The notes under the pieces were generated by a model that made no database searches, was not told the DNA's origin, and saw nothing but the letters and a program-made list of their open reading frames with translations. Positions 1 to 6,982 of a stretch of DNA of 11,903 nt are shown here, piece by piece (the stretch's first letter is position 1; each line of letters opens with the position of its first letter). The stretch covers positions 1 to 11,903 of the forward strand of contig UQRJ01000060.1 of the NCBI GenBank assembly GCA_900543345.1, written 5' to 3'. Both the position numbers and the translations under genes were made by a program. The DNA is from an uncultured Sporolactobacillus sp. Lineage in GTDB: Bacteria > Bacillota > Bacilli > Bacillales > Sporolactobacillaceae.

Positions 1-45
1 GATGTCTTAGGGTCTCGTGGGCTCGGAGATGTGTATAAGAGACAG
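1..45 (+). other. Sequencing adapter (Nextera i7 side), not genome
   Basis: Positions 27-45 are the 19-base Tn5 mosaic end AGATGTGTATAAGAGACAG. Positions 12-26 are the rest of the Nextera read-2 adapter, GTCTCGTGGGCTCGG. Positions 4-11 (GTCTTAGG) sit where the i7 index belongs, and 1-3 (GAT) are the end of the P7 primer. This is library construct left on the contig. Genomic sequence begins at about 46. Confidence 0.97.
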
Positions 46-527
46 GTATAAGGATTGACAATACTTGCAAAGGTGGCATGCATATTCATGTTACCATCAA
101 TCGGCAGCCCGTGAACCAACGCGGCAAAAACAACACCCCAAAGGAAGGGTACGAGTAAGCTCGGCAGGAAAATTGCCCAGTCCCATGTTCCCGTCCATTT
201 CGGCCGATCGACCTTGGCGCGATATTCGAACGCCGTTCCGCGCGCGATGAGCAGCAGTAACATAACGACCAGCGGGACATAGAAACCGCTGAACAAGGTA
301 GCATACCAGTTCGGAAAAGCAGCGAACATCGCACCGCCCGCCGTGATCAGCCAGACCTCGTTGGCGTCCCAGAACGGCCCGATTGTGTTAATTAAAATCC
401 GCCGCTCCCCTTCATTTCTGGCAACAAAACGTGTCGCCATGCCGACGCCGTAATCATAACCTTCCAAGAAGAAAAAACCAATAAACAGTACGGCAATCAG
501 CAAAAACCATAATTCACTGAGTAACAA
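46..527 (-). CDS. cydB: Cytochrome bd ubiquinol oxidase subunit II, 3' end missing
   Basis: CydB is the second membrane subunit of the cytochrome bd quinol:O2 oxidoreductase; it packs against CydA and stabilises the haem-bearing complex. Translating the minus strand from 527 gives 160 continuous residues before the adapter, roughly half of a typical CydB (about 340 aa). Family hallmarks are visible: a first membrane helix at residues 5-22 followed by EGYDYGVG (22-29), then GPFWDANEVW (50-59), then FPNWYATLFSGFYVP (71-85). The start is probably TTG at 525-527, inside the last codons of cydA, because GGGGAGG lies 9 bases upstream of it and no ATG or GTG fits. This overlap implies translational coupling with cydA. 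Identity is confident; the start codon is an inference. Confidence 0.93.
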
Positions 528-1917
528 TGTGATACGCCTCCCCGTCGAACGGATCATCCGAGTGGGCCGACTGCTTCGCTCCAAACGAAGGGCCCTGTTT
601 CACAACGCGAACAAACAGATAAACCATCACGATGGCCATAATTGTGTATAAGCCGAGGAAAGTAATGATTGAGAACAGAAGCTCGCCGGCCGACACATTG
701 GGTGAAACGCTCGCCGCCGTCTGCATAAAACCGAAAACGGTCCACGGCTGACGCCCGATTTCCGTCATCAGCCAGCCCATTGTTCCGCCGATATACGGCA
801 GAAACAGAGCGAAACCCATCAAATGCAGGAACCATCTGTTTTCAACCAGCCGGTTTCTACGGGCCAGCACGGCACCGATAATGCCGAGGATGCAGAGGAT
901 ACCACCAGTCAACGCCATGACGCGGAAGCTCCAGAATGTCGTTTTTACCGGCGGAATGTAATTTCCCTTCCCGTATTTCTCTGTATATTGCTGTTGCAGC
1001 GTATCGATTCCCTTAACCTCGCCGCTGAATTTACCGTACGAAAGATAGCTCAGCAAATAAGGAATATTGATTTCTCCCGAATTTCGATGATTGGCTGCGT
1101 CGATCGCGGCAACCGATGTCCATGCGGCCGGACTGCCGCTGTCTTTCCATTGCGCCTCGCTGGCGGCCATTTTCATCGGCTGCGTCCGCACAAGGTACTG
1201 GGCCTGAACATGACCGAACACGGCCAGCAGCAAGCCGGAAAGCAAACCGATCACAATGGCGAGATTGAACGATTTTTTGTAAAACTCGATGTTCTTCTTC
1301 CTGAGTAAGACGATTGCACTGATCCCGGCGACTAGAAACGCGCCGGTCGCAAACGAGCCGAACAACGTGTGCGGATATTCGACCCACAGCTGCGGATTAC
1401 CGAGCAATGCGCCGAAATCATTCATCACCGCCCGACCGTTTTCAATCTTAAATCCGACCGGATGCTGCATAAACGAATTAGCCGTTAGAATCCACAGAGC
1501 GGATAAGCTGGTACCTGCCGTGACCAGCCAGATGCATGCCAGGTGCATGCCTTTAGATAGCCGGTCCCAGCCGAAAATCCAGACCCCGATAAAGGTCGAT
1601 TCAAGGAAAAACGCCAGCAATGCTTCAATCGCCAGCGGCGCACCGAACACATCGCCCATGAAACGCGAGTACTCGGACCAGTTCATGCCGAACTGAAACT
1701 CCTGAAGAATACCGGTCACCACGCCGATAGCGAAGTTGATCAGAAACAGCTTCCCCCAAAACTTTGTCATTGTTTTGTAGATTTCTTTTTTCTTGACCAC
1801 ATACATCGTTTCCATAATCGACACGATAAAAACGAGACCGATTGATAATGGCACGAAGAAAAAGTGAAAAATGGTCGTTGCCGCATACTGAAACCTGGCC
1901 AAAGCTAAAACACTCAT
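514..1917 (-). CDS. cydA: Cytochrome bd ubiquinol oxidase subunit I
   Basis: CydA is the catalytic subunit of cytochrome bd. It oxidises quinol at the outer membrane face and reduces O2 to water at haems b595 and d, which allows respiration at low oxygen. The 467-aa length fits the short-Q-loop form of Firmicutes (E. coli CydA is about 520 aa). Visible residues are His18 in FHFFF (b595 ligand), His183 in EYPHTLFGSF (b558 ligand), Met334 in FWSFRVM (probable second b558 ligand), acidic residues Glu98 and Glu106, and the conserved GRQPWTVFG near 390. Lys and Glu of the Q-loop lie at about 249-254. The ATG has GAGGAG 5 bases upstream. Its 3' end overlaps cydB. Candidate operators lie in the 5' region. 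Confidence 0.98.
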   Translation of the reverse strand: MSVLALARFQYAATTIFHFFFVPLSIGLVFIVSIMETMYVVKKKEIYKTMTKFWGKLFLINFAIGVVTGILQEFQFGMNWSEYSRFMGDVFGAPLAIEALLAFFLESTFIGVWIFGWDRLSKGMHLACIWLVTAGTSLSALWILTANSFMQHPVGFKIENGRAVMNDFGALLGNPQLWVEYPHTLFGSFATGAFLVAGISAIVLLRKKNIEFYKKSFNLAIVIGLLSGLLLAVFGHVQAQYLVRTQPMKMAASEAQWKDSGSPAAWTSVAAIDAANHRNSGEINIPYLLSYLSYGKFSGEVKGIDTLQQQYTEKYGKGNYIPPVKTTFWSFRVMALTGGILCILGIIGAVLARRNRLVENRWFLHLMGFALFLPYIGGTMGWLMTEIGRQPWTVFGFMQTAASVSPNVSAGELLFSIITFLGLYTIMAIVMVYLFVRVVKQGPSFGAKQSAHSDDPFDGEAYHIVTQ

Positions 1918-1963
1918 GTCTTCTCCTCTTTTCTTTATGAATAGTTGAGGACAACATCTGCTG

Positions 1964-1978
1964 ATGTAAGCGGTTAAA
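1964..1978 (-). promoter_or_regulatory. Candidate cre (CcpA) site before cydA
   Basis: On the minus strand the sequence reads TTTAACCGCTTACAT, which matches the Bacillus cre consensus TGWAANCGNTNWCA except for T in place of the first G. It lies 47-61 bases upstream of the cydA start and downstream of the possible -10 element, a roadblock position. CcpA control of cyd is known in B. subtilis. The match here is by eye only. Confidence 0.42.
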
Positions 1979-1996
1979 AATACAAAATCAACGAAC

Positions 1997-2012
1997 TGTA
2001 ACAGATGTCACA
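1997..2012 (-). promoter_or_regulatory. Candidate CRP/Fnr-family palindrome before cydA
   Basis: The 16-mer reads TGTGACATCTGTTACA on the minus strand, matching TGTGA-N6-TCACA with one mismatch. It lies immediately downstream of the possible -10 element (2018-2023), so it would overlap the transcription start. An oxygen-responsive regulator would make sense for cytochrome bd, but the promoter itself is not certain. Confidence 0.33.
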
Positions 2013-2212
2013 TTTCTACTATACATCTTCAACGGTCACGCGAAATCCCTATTTGTTGTCAATTTGATGAACATAATGTGGCTATTATTTGTCTTAATTG
2101 TGAAATCAGGAACGATTTGTCACTTTAACAGAAATAGGAGCAAAAAAAATGCTTTCTCTTGCCGTTGTATATGAAAAAAATCACGGCGAGCAATTAATTA
2201 GGCCGTCACTTT

Positions 2213-2950
2213 TCACTTCGTTATATAGGGCCTGATCTTGCTCTCCCAGAGTAGATAGGCCTTTCCATTCGGATGCGTGCCGTCGAAGGTGTATTCCACC
2301 TTTAAATGTTGAGTGGAGTCGGCAAACAGCGGATACAAATTGATAAAAGTCAGGCGACGGCTTCTGCAATACGCCTTCAGGTGTTTATTCAGCAAAATGA
2401 TTTTACTGGGGTCCGTCTGGGATCCATTCAATTCATTATTGATCGGCAACGTACTCTGCACATAGATGTCAGTGGCCGGCGACCCGCGCCGAACCGCTTC
2501 GATGATTCGCCGATAGTCGTTCATCACCTGCCTGACTGTGCGCCCTCTCGTGAAATCGTTAATACCCGCCATAACAAATAATTTCCTGGGCTGCAAATAA
2601 ACGATATTTCCGATTCGGTGCAGAATGCCCCGGGTTGTATCACCGCTGATGCCACGATTGAGAATGGCGGGCGAACCGAACATTTCGTCCCAGTTATTGT
2701 TCTGCGTAATGCTGTCACCGAGAAAAATAATTTTATGTTTATTGGCGGGACGCTGCATGCTATAAAAAATACTGCGTTTTGTCCGGTACACCTTGCCGGC
2801 AGTAGTCACTCCCGGATTGGGGCTGGACAGTCGTGAAAATACGGGCCGCCGGCTTCCCCATCCTTTCGCCAGTGTTTCATAGGATAAAAAGCAGGCGGCA
2901 ACCAAAAATAAGGCATTCACGATCAGCGACAGATAAAGCACTCTCTTCAT
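2213..2950 (-). CDS. Exported SGNH/GDSL-family hydrolase, possible lipoprotein
   Basis: This is a predicted esterase, lipase or acyl-hydrolase of the SGNH superfamily, 245 aa. All four conserved blocks are present: FLGDSIT with nucleophile Ser80, GISGD with oxyanion Gly103, GIND with Asn131, and DGTHPNG with Asp223 and His226. The N-terminus (MKR followed by hydrophobic residues 4-19) is a signal sequence. VAAC at 17-20 fits a lipobox, so Cys20 may be lipidated and the enzyme anchored outside the membrane. A linker of about 45 residues separates it from the catalytic domain. The ATG has AGGAG about 12 bases upstream, which is somewhat far. The gene stands alone; upstream transcription from tnrA is probably stopped by two hairpins. 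The substrate is not predictable. Confidence 0.9.
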   Translation of the reverse strand: MKRVLYLSLIVNALFLVAACFLSYETLAKGWGSRRPVFSRLSSPNPGVTTAGKVYRTKRSIFYSMQRPANKHKIIFLGDSITQNNNWDEMFGSPAILNRGISGDTTRGILHRIGNIVYLQPRKLFVMAGINDFTRGRTVRQVMNDYRRIIEAVRRGSPATDIYVQSTLPINNELNGSQTDPSKIILLNKHLKAYCRSRRLTFINLYPLFADSTQHLKVEYTFDGTHPNGKAYLLWESKIRPYITK

Positions 2951-3006
2951 GTTCTTTTTTCACTCCTATGTATCTTCGGTCACGCGCAAGGTACGCCGCA
3001 AGGCAC

Positions 3007-3042
3007 AAAAAGAAGACCCGACAAAATCGATCGCCGCGGGTC
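3007..3042 (-). terminator. Second intrinsic terminator downstream of tnrA
   Basis: Minus-strand stem GACCCG/CGGGTC (3037-3042 with 3015-3020), loop of 16 bases, then TTCTTTTTG. It may back up the hairpin directly after tnrA. Confidence 0.5.
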
Positions 3043-3079
3043 GTCTGAAGAAAGACAGAAAGGAGCGCGTTTCGTTTTC

Positions 3080-3126
3080 AAAAAAACGGGCGGCAAATAA
3101 GCGGATAGCCGCGCTTAGTCCCGTTT
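3080..3126 (-). terminator. Intrinsic terminator overlapping the end of tnrA
   Basis: The minus-strand stem AAACGGG (3120-3126) pairs with CCCGTTT (3084-3090), and an inner GCGG/CCGC hairpin lies at 3101-3112. A run of seven T follows (3080-3086). The 5' arm is formed by the Lys-Arg-Asp codons just before the tnrA stop, so terminator and coding end overlap. Confidence 0.7.
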
Positions 3127-3444
3127 ATTAAAGTACGCATTCAGCTGTCCCCGAATCATCTGCTCCTTCAGTTCGCTGTCGACGCGTTTGTTTCTTTTTT
3201 TCTGCATTTCTTTGCGCAATTCCGATGTCTGCATGCCGTCCTCCATTTTATTGGCAATGTCCATCAGCGTTTCTACATCCGCAAAGGAATATTTGCGGTT
3301 CCCTCGCTCCGACCGTTCCGGAAAAATCAGTTTCCGTTTCTCATAATAACGGATCTGCCGTTCGCTAAGCCCGGTCAGTTCACACACGGTACCAATCGAA
3401 ATCACCTTTTTATACAGATAAGCATCTTTTTGTGGACGTACCAT
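3115..3444 (-). CDS. tnrA: TnrA-type nitrogen regulator (MerR family)
   Basis: TnrA is the MerR-family regulator that activates or represses nitrogen-metabolism genes under nitrogen limitation. In B. subtilis it is held inactive by feedback-inhibited glutamine synthetase. The 109-aa product has the MerR winged helix-turn-helix at about residues 14-60, including TGLSERQIRYYEKRKLIFPERS and RKYSFADVETLMDIAN, closely matching B. subtilis TnrA as I remember it. The C-terminus GQLNAYF (99-105) matches the TnrA segment that contacts glutamine synthetase. The ATG at 3444 is preferred over an ATG 84 bases upstream because GAGGAGG lies 8 bases before it and the protein then has the family length (about 110 aa). 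GlnR is the nearest alternative, but it is longer and normally sits next to glnA, which is absent here. Confidence 0.92.
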   Translation of the reverse strand: MVRPQKDAYLYKKVISIGTVCELTGLSERQIRYYEKRKLIFPERSERGNRKYSFADVETLMDIANKMEDGMQTSELRKEMQKKRNKRVDSELKEQMIRGQLNAYFNKRD

Positions 3445-3490
3445 CCATCCATCCTCCTCAATGGCAACACTGGGATAACGTTGCAATGTA

Positions 3491-3507
3491 TGTGAGATTA
3501 TATTACA
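3491..3507. promoter_or_regulatory. TnrA box between tnrA and the divergent small gene
   Basis: TGTGAGATTATATTACA matches the TnrA consensus TGTNANAWWWTMTNACA at every specified position, on both strands. It sits 46 bases upstream of the tnrA start and 135 bases upstream of the divergent start. A minus-strand TATAAT lies inside the box (3497-3502, no good -35). Another minus TATAAT lies at 3543-3548 with TTCGCA 18 bases further upstream. For the plus gene, a TATTAT at 3542-3547 would place the box about 55 bases before the start of transcription, close to the position used in TnrA-activated promoters. Which promoter is used is not settled by the sequence. Confidence 0.8.
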
Positions 3508-3642
3508 TCTATTGTGCCGGCACTGCAATATTATTGTCAGGTATTATAACAAATGAATGGATTTTTTGCGAAAGAATGACTAATATATTTTACGGAATCA
3601 TTATCCGTCATGAGTTTCAATTGGAAAGAGAGTGAGCCATCC

Positions 3643-3807
3643 ATGACGAAGCCAACCGTCGAGGAGAAGGATGACAAGCGGAAAAAAGACTGCTTAATCG
3701 GCAAACTGATCGGCCTCGGCGTTTATAAAATGAAGGGGCACCAACTTTATCAATTATCGGTCAATGAACTGGAGACGACCTACCGGCAACAGCTGCAGAG
3801 CCGTTAA
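3643..3807 (+). CDS. Small FbpA-like protein divergent from tnrA
   Basis: This encodes a basic 54-aa protein. Residues 16-46 carry the pattern LIGKLIGLGVYK...HQLYQLSVNELETTY, which resembles the Fur-regulated basic protein A family (short proteins with L-I-x-K-L-x-x-L-G-x-x-K followed by Q-L-Y-x-L-x-x-x-E-L). The ATG at 3643 is chosen over the in-frame ATG at 3610 because GAGAGTGAG precedes it at 6 bases and the first has no ribosome site. In B. subtilis the small gene ykzB is divergent from tnrA and TnrA-controlled; this gene occupies the equivalent place, but I have not compared the two sequences. No membrane segment or signal peptide is seen. The molecular role is unknown. Confidence 0.72.
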   Translation: MTKPTVEEKDDKRKKDCLIGKLIGLGVYKMKGHQLYQLSVNELETTYRQQLQSR

Positions 3808-3822
3808 ACTTTATCATTTCAT

Positions 3823-4452
3823 TTACCGGTTGCCGGCAGGCGACGGCAATTCTTTACCCAGACACAGGCTGAGTATCCACGGCCACGGACCGTATCCCGA
3901 TTGGACATTAATATGCCCCATCGCCGGCAACACCAGCATGGGAACGCCGTAGGCATCGTATTGAGCGCGCTTGGACGCCGGAAGAAAAGGATCGGTCGTC
4001 GATGTCACGATCAACGTCCGTTTCGCCGCTTTTTTCAGGCAGGTTTTATCAGAGGGAAACGGATAGAACGTCCGGATGCCTTCGAAAGCTCTTTTTCGCG
4101 GTTCCTCCCGGTCGGGATAAAAAATTTTCAATGAATCTTCGCCGAGTGTTTCCGCAGGCGGCGACACAAGGAGCACACGAGCCGCTCTTCTTTTTTGTTC
4201 TTGGGCCGCAAAGTGGAACCAGAGCAGACAGCCGAGGCTATGGGCAACGACCACCAATGACTCTTCTTTTGGTATCGCCAGAACAGTCCGCTTCAGTTCT
4301 GCCAGCCAGACCGTTTTCAGCGGCCGAAACCAGTCGGAAAATTGGGGAAAATAAACGGAATAACCGCGTCCGGACAACTCCCCGCTCAGCCACTGCTGCC
4401 AATGTCCATTCGTGCTGCCTGCAAAGCCATGTAAAATAAGAAAACTGGTCAC
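3823..4452 (-). CDS. RBBP9/YdeN-type alpha/beta serine hydrolase
   Basis: This is a predicted small cytoplasmic serine hydrolase of 209 aa from the chosen start. Numbered from that start, the first strand leads into LHGFAGSTNGHWQQWL (8-23), typical of this family. The nucleophile elbow AHSLGC places Ser72, the acid is probably Asp154 in STTDPF, and the base is His180 in AMGHIN. The GTG at 4452 has GAGAGG 5 bases upstream. An in-frame ATG at 4497 would add 15 residues, but it has no ribosome site and a TATACT -10 element at 4500-4505 would put the transcription start on it. The gene converges on the FbpA-like gene with a 15-base gap. Physiological substrate unknown. Confidence 0.85.
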   Translation of the reverse strand: MTSFLILHGFAGSTNGHWQQWLSGELSGRGYSVYFPQFSDWFRPLKTVWLAELKRTVLAIPKEESLVVVAHSLGCLLWFHFAAQEQKRRAARVLLVSPPAETLGEDSLKIFYPDREEPRKRAFEGIRTFYPFPSDKTCLKKAAKRTLIVTSTTDPFLPASKRAQYDAYGVPMLVLPAMGHINVQSGYGPWPWILSLCLGKELPSPAGNR

Positions 4453-4499
4453 CGCTGCCTCTCTCCCCAATGAAAATCCGTGAATGGTACTATGCAATT

Positions 4500-4505
4500 A
4501 GTATA
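4500..4505 (-). promoter_or_regulatory. Candidate -10 element for the serine hydrolase gene
   Basis: Minus-strand TATACT lies about 48 bases upstream of the GTG start, giving a short leader. No good -35 hexamer is found at 16-18 bases, so support is moderate. Confidence 0.4.
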
Positions 4506-4530
4506 GCACAATAAGAAGCCGAACAGATCA

Positions 4531-4576
4531 CAATAAAAGAGGTTGTCCCCGTATTGAAAACCAGGAGGGCAGCCTC
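4531..4576 (-). terminator. Intrinsic terminator downstream of the PgpA-type gene
   Basis: Minus-strand arm GAGGCTGCCC (4567-4576) pairs with GGGGACAACCTC (4539-4550) with one mismatch and a one-base bulge, followed by TTTTATTG. It begins about 25 bases after the stop codon. Confidence 0.65.
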
Positions 4577-4601
4577 TCCTCTGATCACTTCATTATTTAT
4601 T

Positions 4602-5204
4602 TTAGTGACGATGCGTCCTGAGCCGTCGCTCTTCCTCATCTCTGACGCGATGGGCGAGACGGCTGGATGCGTCGGCGGCAATACAGGCGACCAAGTCGTC
4701 GAGAAATGTATTGACGCGACCGTTCTTTGCCTGATCGAGTTTGCCAATAATCTTCGGCTTGACCTTATCAAGATAGCCGAACGTCGTTGCCGCGATACTG
4801 CCGAAACTGGAAACCGCGCCAAGAGCGATCGTCTCGTCGACACCGAACAGGCCCTCATCCTGATCGATCAACGATTGAAGCGGTTCGGAAAGCATTTTTT
4901 TCTCGGCCAGCCGGTCGAGATCGATGCCGACAAGAATGGCATGCTGCAGTTCACGCTTCGCCAGGGCCCCCCTGACATTTTCCATGCACATCTCCATCGT
5001 CAGGCCGGACACGAACGGTCGCTGCAGATCGTAGACAATTTCGGCAATATCTTTCAGCTCGACGCCGCGATCAATCAGTGCCTGCTCGGCAGCATGGGAA
5101 ACAGCGTCCGACTTGATTCTTTTTTTATTCGCCGAAAAAAACATCGCGTCTTCCGGCAAGCCTGGGGCATATGTCGTGCTTTTCTTAAATTCCCTTTTAT
5201 TCAC
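4602..5204 (-). CDS. YutG/PgpA-type phosphatidylglycerophosphatase A family protein
   Basis: The Gram-positive PgpA-type family is annotated as phosphatidylglycerophosphatase A, which removes the phosphate from phosphatidylglycerophosphate to give phosphatidylglycerol. Visible family segments include RGVELKDIAEIVYDLQRPF, LTMEMCMENV, KRELQHAILVGIDLDRLAEKK, DEGLFGVDE, GSIAATTFGYLDK and the acidic FLDDLVACIAADASSRLAHR near the C-terminus, where the paired Asp are probably metal ligands. The start is uncertain. GTG at 5204 (200 aa) follows AAGGAAGGAG at 12 bases. GTG at 5249 (215 aa) has its only purine box too close. ATG at 5144 (180 aa) is nearest the usual family length of about 165-180 aa. 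Unlike E. coli PgpA it has no obvious membrane helices, so the enzymatic role rests on family annotation. Confidence 0.82.
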   Translation of the reverse strand: MNKREFKKSTTYAPGLPEDAMFFSANKKRIKSDAVSHAAEQALIDRGVELKDIAEIVYDLQRPFVSGLTMEMCMENVRGALAKRELQHAILVGIDLDRLAEKKMLSEPLQSLIDQDEGLFGVDETIALGAVSSFGSIAATTFGYLDKVKPKIIGKLDQAKNGRVNTFLDDLVACIAADASSRLAHRVRDEEERRLRTHRH

Positions 5205-5325
5205 TGTCCTGATAAACTCCTTTCTTCGTTTCTGCCCGGCGACGTTCACTCCGGATCATCGCAGCACCGCTAACTTACATTTTATGTTACGATGGAAAAA
5301 AAATAAAAATCGGGAGTGAGCGAAC

Positions 5326-6072
5326 GTGATACTGAACGGAAAGATGACGGATTTTGATATCGACAGTTTTTACTTAAAACGACAGCTGACGGTCATTGCT
5401 TACCGCCCGCCGGGTTATGATCCGCACAAAAGCTATCCGCTGCTGATCGCCCAGGACGGCCGTGATTATATTCAGATCGGCCGTCTGACCAGCCTCGCCG
5501 ACCATTGGATCAGCAGAGAAATTATTCGTCCGCTCATCATTATCGCCGTCCCTTATCAAAGCGCCGCCCAGCGCTGGCAGATTTATCCGGCCGAAGGTAC
5601 GCAGCATACCGCTTATCTGCAAATGCTGTGCGCAGAGCTGCTGCCGCTTGTGTCGGAACGGCTGGCGGTATCGCCCGATCCGGCGCAGCGGACGTTGGTC
5701 GGCGATTCGCTCGCCGCAACGTTTTCACTGCTGGCCGCCGTCTCCAGGCCGGACCTTTTCGGCGGCGCCATCCTGCAATCGCCCTTTGTAAGCCGCCCGC
5801 TCCTCAATCGACTGACAGCATATTCGGACCGTCTGCCGCTCACCGTCTATCACTCGATCGGTAGAAACGAGATAGCCGTCCGCACGACGCGGGGAACCGT
5901 CGAAGATTTTTACGAACCCAATCTGAAACTTCACCGCGTTCTGGCCGCCCGCCTGGCACGATACGAATACCACGAGACGGACGGTCGGCATACATGGCGG
6001 GCTTGGCAACCCGATATCCGCCGGGCGCTGCTTGATCGCTATGACGTACTCCGGTCCGCATCGTTATCATAA
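5326..6072 (+). CDS. YjcH-like esterase (putative esterase / Esterase D family)
   Basis: This is a 248-aa alpha/beta-hydrolase resembling B. subtilis YjcH. Conserved pieces are YPLLIAQDGRDYIQIGRL (37-54), the nucleophile elbow LVGDSLAATFSL with Ser128, QSPFVSRPL (151-159), and DGRHTWRAWQPD with probable catalytic His222. The acid may be Asp194 or Glu182 in the segment between. There is no signal peptide, so it is probably cytoplasmic. The start is GTG at 5326, with GGGAGTGAG 5 bases upstream. It is divergent from the PgpA-type gene and the two share an intergenic region of about 120 bp. A 134-bp gap separates it from the next plus-strand gene. YjcH itself has no firmly established substrate that I know of. 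Confidence 0.88.
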   Translation: MILNGKMTDFDIDSFYLKRQLTVIAYRPPGYDPHKSYPLLIAQDGRDYIQIGRLTSLADHWISREIIRPLIIIAVPYQSAAQRWQIYPAEGTQHTAYLQMLCAELLPLVSERLAVSPDPAQRTLVGDSLAATFSLLAAVSRPDLFGGAILQSPFVSRPLLNRLTAYSDRLPLTVYHSIGRNEIAVRTTRGTVEDFYEPNLKLHRVLAARLARYEYHETDGRHTWRAWQPDIRRALLDRYDVLRSASLS

Positions 6073-6205
6073 GCCAATTCCACCTCTTCAAGCAAGATTG
6101 CCGATTTTTATTTTCAACCGAATAAATCACGGGCGGCAGTGCAAGATAGCCATTAGACGCGCCGCGTAGATCCTTGTTTGCACGGCAGGAACGGAGGCTT
6201 GCGAA

Positions 6206-6892
6206 ATGGCGACGTTAGGAACAATTGCCGTCGAACTGACTGTCGGATTGTTCGGTTTGCTTCTGCTAACCAAAGTCATGGGCCGGGCATCGATGTCCGA
6301 AGCAACACCGTTTGATTTTATCTCAATGATTGTCGTCGGCGATTTTGTCAGCGATGCCATTTACGATCCGCAAACCCATATTTGGAAAGTACTGTTTGCC
6401 ATCTTCTTCTGGGGTGTGCTGATCTTTCTGATCGATTTCATTACCCTGAAGTTTCATCGCTCGCGATTCTTCTTTGAAAGCCGGCCGGCTATCGTGATCC
6501 GAGACGGCATCATCGACCGCGACGCACTGAGTAAAAATAAAGTCGACATGAATCACTTGCAGATGATGCTGCGCGACCGGGACATTTTCTCCATGCGCGA
6601 AGTCGATTTCGCCGTGCTGGAGCCGAACGGGAAAGTCTCGGTCATTCGTAAACCGTCCTACGAGACCGTCCAACGCGGCGATCTGCATCTTCACCTTACC
6701 GGTTCATCCGTCCCGGTCACGTTAATCAGCGACGGGGTCGTTATCAAAAAAGGCCTTAAGGAAATCGGGAAAAGTGAGCAATGGCTCCGTCAGCAACTAT
6801 CGGCCCGGTCCGTCGACGATCCCCGCCGCGTCCTGATCGCCGAATGGCAACGCGAAAATGGGTTGTTCGTCCAGAAGATGTCGTCAAGATAA
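6206..6892 (+). CDS. DUF421 (YetF/YrbG-type) membrane protein
   Basis: This is a 228-aa membrane protein of the DUF421 family common in Bacillales, often in several paralogues per genome. Three hydrophobic segments lie at about residues 5-24, 35-52 and 58-81. GRASMSEATPFDFISMIVVGDF (26-47) is the typical loop and second segment. A soluble domain then spans about 85-200, with NGKVSVIRKP (140-149) and a region ending in LKEIGKSEQWLRQQL. GGAGG lies 8 bases before the ATG, so the start is firm. It could be co-transcribed with the upstream esterase, since I see no terminator in the 134-bp gap. The biochemical function is not established; some paralogues are linked to spores. Confidence 0.88.
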   Translation: MATLGTIAVELTVGLFGLLLLTKVMGRASMSEATPFDFISMIVVGDFVSDAIYDPQTHIWKVLFAIFFWGVLIFLIDFITLKFHRSRFFFESRPAIVIRDGIIDRDALSKNKVDMNHLQMMLRDRDIFSMREVDFAVLEPNGKVSVIRKPSYETVQRGDLHLHLTGSSVPVTLISDGVVIKKGLKEIGKSEQWLRQQLSARSVDDPRRVLIAEWQRENGLFVQKMSSR

Positions 6893-6894
6893 CA

Positions 6895-6950
6895 GGGAAA
6901 ACTTCGTTCCGAAGCATTCCCCACTTTTATCCGCGGCAGCGGGCTTTTTT
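6895..6950 (+). terminator. Tandem terminator-like hairpins after the DUF421 gene
   Basis: First hairpin: GGGAA/TTCCC (6895-6899, 6917-6921) enclosing CTTCG/CGAAG (6902-6906, 6910-6914), followed by CACTTTTA. Second: CCGC/GCGG (6931-6934, 6939-6942), short, followed by GCTTTTTT. Either alone is modest; together they probably end the DUF421 transcript. Confidence 0.5.
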
Positions 6951-6982
6951 CCTGCAAAAAGTTAACCGCAGCATTTTACCTT

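Larger units (their letters stand above)
1918..2212 (-). other. Upstream region of cydA, no gene
   Basis: No credible coding sequence is seen. The cydA-proximal half holds a possible -10 element TATAGT (minus strand, 2018-2023, no good -35), a cre-like site and a CRP/Fnr-like palindrome, all given separately. Further out, TTGTGAAATC at 2098-2107 resembles half of a Rex site but has no matching second arm. The GDSL-proximal end has a stem CTTGCCGT/ACGGCGAG (2158-2165 and 2183-2190, one G-U pair), but its T tract is about 8 bases away, so it is only a weak terminator candidate for the hydrolase gene. Confidence 0.5.

Noticed and set aside
3783..3836. CCGGCAAC/GTTGCCGG inverted repeat at the convergent end of the small gene and the hydrolase
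   Set aside because: The loop is 38 bases and no T tract follows on either strand; both arms lie in coding sequence.
4554..5273. 239-aa open frame on the plus strand
   Set aside because: It is antisense to the PgpA-type gene, which has clear family motifs; no ribosome site or recognisable domain.
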